Shown here piece after piece: positions 59,001-64,000 of a DNA stretch of 64,000 bases. The stretch is taken from positions 230,388-294,387 of the forward strand of contig SIJG01000123.1 of NCBI GenBank assembly GCA_023374025.1. The letters run 5' to 3'. The position numbers and the translations under genes are program-made. This stretch comes from Heterodera schachtii (Eukaryota; Nematoda; Chromadorea; Rhabditida; Heteroderidae). The notes below the pieces were generated by a model, which saw only the letters and a list, made by a program, of their open reading frames with translations, had not been told where the DNA came from and ran no database searches. Numbering within the stretch: the first letter of the stretch is position 1; each line of letters begins with the position of its first letter.

Positions 59001-62000
59001 CGATTTAAAAATGGAATTTGGTAAATTTAATCATTTTAAGTAAGTGTTTTTTCCAAATATTCAAATTCATTTAAATAATTAAATTTTATTTCTTTGTTAA
59101 TTTATACTTTAAAGCACTGAAATTAAATTCTTATAATTGAATAAACAAATAAACTTGATCATAAATCAAGTTTAGGACCACTATATCAAATGTTTATTTT
59201 AGTGAGAGGGTGTTGTTTCTCAATTTAACAATAGATTAATTTATTTACCAATTATTATTCTCGGTGATTTGAAAAAAAATGTCATGGCAATAAAGATGTT
59301 CTTTATTTAATATTAATTATATTTACTAACAAGTTAGTTCATAATTTAATCTTTCGTAAGTCAAACCCCATATTATTTTTTTATATAATTACGCAAACAA
59401 AAAATATCATTTAACAAACTTAACCAACAAAGTAATGTAATTATTTTCTTTATTTCATTGGGTTTAACTACATTTTATTTGATAAAATTATTAATCATTA
59501 TTTCATGTCCACTACAAAATTTAGTTGCTCTTTGCCTTGTTACATATCATGTTATAATTGTCTTTTCGTTAAATGTTTTATTTTGCAACACATTAAATTT
59601 CAAATGTTATTGTTTAATCGTTTCTTTTTTATTAATAAAATTTTATTTTTTATTTAAAACTTCTGCAGTATAAATATATTAACTTTTTCGATATATTTAA
59701 TTCTGTTTTTACCGATGAATAAAACAGTTTTTATTTATTTAAATTATCCAAATAACTGTTTAGTTTACATTTAATCAGCTTTCATTAATGCCTTAGGTAT
59801 CGGCCGTTCTCGTGCACTCGCATGAAATATTTGTGAGTTCGTGCGATGTGTTTGCCATTTTGTACTCACAAATTATAGTAGTTTAATTTTGTTTCTTCAT
59901 ATGAGGAAAATCGAGTTTAGTTTGGCCGATGCATTAACAACGTTAAATTAAGTTATTAATATTTAATTAATGAGGTATGATATAATTTATTAACAAGAAT
60001 TCAATATTTTATAATATAAATTAATAGTTCATTTCTAGCATATGATTATTTTTATTATTATATTGTTATATGTTTTTTCCTCTTTTTTTATTTATTAAAC
60101 CTTTGATTTCTGTTTATTTTATTTGAATTATTTTATTTTTTCTTGTTATTATGTAACATTGATTTAAGTTTGAACTTTTTGAGTTTTCTCAAATTACTTG
60201 ACATGTTCTCAACTATTAATACGCGATTGTTGTGCAGATCAAAGATCATCTGGTAAAGTTTTCTTCGAGCATTTCGCTCAAGAATATGTTAGCGATAAAT
60301 TAATTGTTCTATAATTTAAATGAACATAGAGTTAATTATTTTTTTAAATCTAGAATTTTATAAGTTTATTTCATCATGATTTCATTATTTATTTTTATGG
60401 TAAATTTGATTTAGAATTTGAAATATTTAATTAATTAACTTTTTAAATAATCCATTACCTGCATTTATTTTTTACTATTTATTCGATTCATCTTTCTGAT
60501 TGAAAAATAAAATATATAAATGATATATTTTGGCAAATTTTTTAAAATTTTACCTTCTATAAAAAATTTGTGTTAGATAATTAGTTAAGTAATTTGCAAT
60601 ATTCTTTTTTTCAAAATCTAAATCGACGAGATTAATTTTGTTAGTGTTTTATTAATTTTAATATGTATTTAATAATATTCAATTATGTACTTATTAATAC
60701 TGTTTCAAACGAAATTAATTTATTCTCTGTTCTCAAGTCGCGATAGAAGCGCTTCTTTCATCAGCTTTAGTTTCATTTAATAATTTTTAAACAAAAACAA
60801 ATAATTTTTAAGATGAATTAAATATCAATTATTTGTTTTTTAATTAAAGGTTTTTAAATTAATATAGTTGTTTTAATAATATAAATATTTCTTCGTATTT
60901 CTTGCACTCTGAGAAACGAATTGTTATATTTTCGACATTTATGTTAACTTAATGAATCAGCTTCTTCGGTATTGTTTTTCATTTAATGTTGATTTTATTA
61001 CACAATCACATATTATTAATTCAAAATATAAAATATCTTTCGTTCTTTCTGCAGTTAAATTATGTAAATTAAAAAAAAATGTATTAGTATACGGTCATTA
61101 TCTTTTTGTCGAGTAATTTTATTCAAGTTAAATTAATTTATTTTTAAGGTTTTTAAATATATCTTTTTATTTGATTAATACAAGATTTACATCTTCTTTT
61201 ATCATGCGTTTTTCTCCATAAATATTTAAATCAACGGTAATTTTTGAATTAAATTTGCTTTAACCAACTGTTTGCCAAAAATCCTAAAAAGGCCAAAATA
61301 TTTGCCCGAAATAGAAACAAAACTCACAAAAATATTTGTTTCTCAAAAGATATCGTTCTTTATCTAATTCGCTAAAATCGTTCAAAAAAATTCTGTGTGA
61401 TACCAGTAAGAAAATTTTATAATTTTATTTCATTCATTCAATTAATATGATTAATTTACCTTTATTTGTTTGATTCAAAAAAATTATTTTGACAAATGTA
61501 TCTTAAATTTGCTCACCTGTGACTCATTATTACTTAATTTTCAAGTTTACCTATTCTTTTTATTTTGTGATATTAAAATTACCAATAAGTAAGTATTGTA
61601 GATTAATCTACAATATAAAGAAAACTATGATATATAAAAATAAAATTTTAAAAGTGCGTTTGCATGTGAATTTTTTTTAAATAAATCGTATACAATGCAT
61701 TTTTGGGTATTCGTTTTCAAATTGCAGATTTTGCTATTAAATTATTAAGAATATAAATACAAAAAAAAGAACTAAAATTAATTATTATGTTTAAAAAATT
61801 TCTTGATGAAGTTTTTAAATTCATTTCGATATTTTTTTGCAAATAAAACTTCGTATTTTCAGTTTTATTGTATATTATTTGCTCTTTTTACAATAAATAA
61901 AATTAGTAATATTTGAACAGGAATTTATTTAAATAAAAGAAATAAATGATTGTTTTAATTTTGAATCTTAACCAATCCTTTTATTAATCTTTGTTTAAAA

Positions 62001-64000
62001 TCATTATTAAAATTTAAAAAAAATTTATTTACGTATTTAAATTTGTCGGCGTTGGTATTTTATCATACATTTCTTTTCTTTTTTATCATTTATTTCTTGT
62101 ATTTGTCGTTCGTTGATGTAATTGTTTGCTTCCTTAAAAATTTTCATCTTTTTATATTTATTGTGTGATTTTTCGTAAAATAATTTTTATTTATATAGTA
62201 TATCTTTTTACATATGTAAATACTCTGTCGATTAGAGAAATTATAAAATAAAGTTTGCTTTTGTAATAATTTCTTCATTTTAATATTAATCGGTTTAATA
62301 GACTCCGCTTTAACCGTCGACAACTTTTATATCCTTGCTTATGAATTCTTTTGTAATTTGTTGATTTTTAAGTCGCGTTAACCAACCTGACTTTTATTTC
62401 ATTTTTTAATACTCATTTATAGACGTAAAAATTTTATTTTATTTTTTTTGACTTATATTAGAATGAATTGTTTTTCGAAAAAAAATTTAATTTTTTATTT
62501 CTATAAAAATATTTTCTTAAATTTTCAAATTTCGATCGATAGATGAATTAATTTTCTCTTATTTATCTAATAAAGTTTCTATTATTTATTATATGTAGAA
62601 ATAAAATCATCGTTTTATCTTCATTTCCCATTATTTTTTTTATTTAAAATACTTCATTTCATTTTTTATATTTGATGAAAATTTGTATTCAATTTGAAAT
62701 TACAGGATTCTATACGAAAAAGTTAAGCGTTATCTGAAACAACTTTTTCATCAACAAGTAATAATTAGAAAAAGAATCTTTAAGAAATATTATATTTTTA
62801 ATAGCTAAAGAAAAAATTAGAATAATTGCCAAAAAATAATATTTTATGTGTACTTTCATTATTCATATGTGCTCAGCAGCCTTTAAAATTTCTCATTGTT
62901 TTGTTTAATTTATTATAATATTCTGAATTAAATGTTTTAATTTGTTTATATGTGTAATGCCTAAGGAAAAATAAATTATATATTAGTTAAAAACGGATTT
63001 GAATTTTTGAATCTGACTGTCTTTTAATATAAATAATATTATTTTTTTTATTAATTAAAGAATGCTAATTTATTTACAAACCTATTATGAAAAAAAGATA
63101 AGGTTCATCTGACCTTTTTAAGCCAGTATAAATATTCTCTGCGTGGTCCATCTTGAGCACGCAATATTTTCTTTTGATTCTTTTATTAAATAATTTTATA
63201 TTTAATTGCTTTAATTTTAACACGTTAGATGATCAACATGCACACGATTAAAGTTTGTTTTATTTTATTTTTTGATAATTTCTAATCGAAAGTTTAAAAT
63301 ATTATTTTATGATCTACTCGTGCGGTCATTTTTCTTCTTCCTAAGTATGAGAGTAGGTATGTTTATAATAGATTTCCACGTCAAAGCGATTTATTTTCGG
63401 CTGACTTCGTTTCTTGTTTTTCGAAATCCATTTTTTGTAGGTACGTTCGAATATTATTATAGATTATTTTTTATAATCTAATAATTGGGTATTTTTGGAA
63501 TAATTTTTTATTTATTTTGTCTTAAGTTGTTCATTTTATAAAAAAATGTGTTTATTTTGACGTTGAATTAGCTAAAAAATTTTAAAATGGCTTATTGTAA
63601 ATTTATACCTTTAAGGATGTGTATGGCAATTTTTCCAAAATTGTTTTGCATTTCAAATTGAATTTAAGGTTTTTCGTTTGTATTGTGAAAAATTTATTAG
63701 CAATATTATAAATTATATTAATGTTTTTTAATGTATATTTCCACATTTTTCCGAAAGAACAATAACGATCCAAATCGCTATTTCGATTATTTTTTTAAGT
63801 TGCATTGCAAAATAGTTTCTTTCGTTCGTCTTAAGAACAGAAATTTTCTTAATTTTGTAAAAAATCAAGTTTTTAGAATACATTTTTAATTTTAAGTGTA
63901 TTTTGTAATTTAGGCATTTTTTAACAAAATGATGATGATAATTTTTAAATCATTAAAACAATTTTTCTCGCTGAGACTCCACTTCTTTTTATCTTCTGGT
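53031..64000. other. Long T-rich gene desert
   Basis: No supported gene in 11 kb. The frames of 60-75 codons are hydrophobic (F, L, I, Y) peptides as expected from T-rich DNA, without motifs. Segments repeated elsewhere are 54745-54790 (inverted at 27155-27200), 54795-54965 (direct at 5926-6120) and 55020-55150 (direct at 13085-13215). Confidence 0.6.

Noticed and set aside
53261..63481. ORFs of 60-75 codons in the last 11 kb
   Set aside because: All are hydrophobic peptides typical of T-rich sequence, without motifs, homologous copies or splice context.
1..64000. tRNA, rRNA, spliced-leader genes or telomeric repeats
   Set aside because: I looked for T-loop-like GTTCGAATCC cores, rRNA-like conserved stretches, a spliced-leader sequence and telomere-type arrays and found none.

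Overview
The window is a eukaryotic, very AT-rich (roughly four-fifths A+T by eye) repeat-dominated stretch. A nematode is the most plausible source, perhaps a tylenchid such as a root-knot nematode. That is an inference from AT-rich intergenic DNA, introns of 40-58 bases with plain GT/AG ends, a TTTTACAG acceptor just upstream of an ATG that could be a spliced-leader site, and a nematode-like Ty3/gypsy element. No rRNA, tRNA, CRISPR or bacterial-type operon was seen. One assembly gap (8063-8602) is present.

Layout. (1) 1-5567 is the left arm of a very long inverted repeat; the right arm is 47193-52921. Each arm carries a foldback-type element built on tandem 27-bp units. The left arm also carries a 156-bp hAT-type MITE that the right arm lacks. 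(2) 5570-14120 is T-rich and without recognisable genes; it includes the gap and segments repeated elsewhere in the window. (3) 14130-16400 is the only island of host-type genes: a clear three-exon coiled-coil/RING protein gene, a small protein with a basic nuclear-localisation-like tail, and one ambiguous region with competing exon models on both strands. (4) 16400-34130 is mostly A-rich and non-coding. It holds a ~960-bp near-perfect palindrome with a GC-rich core, a 700-bp hAT-type non-autonomous element with intact 8-bp target duplications, two GCGCCGC minisatellites and several old duplications. (5) 34134-39859 is a Ty3/gypsy element on the minus strand with one LTR, gag-protease and pol readable, and a pol 3' end repeated three times in tandem. 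(6) 39860-64000 is again AT-rich repeat sequence, A-rich to about 44000 and T-rich after that.

The most unusual global feature is strand asymmetry. The non-coding sequence falls into long blocks that are A-rich or T-rich on the given strand. Nearly every duplicated segment I could pair is inverted when its copies lie in blocks of opposite sign and direct when the sign is the same. Several segments also keep the same relative order. This suggests the desert is made of a few multi-kilobase copies of one long, ORF-free, strand-biased repeat in alternating orientation, into which datable mobile elements were later inserted.
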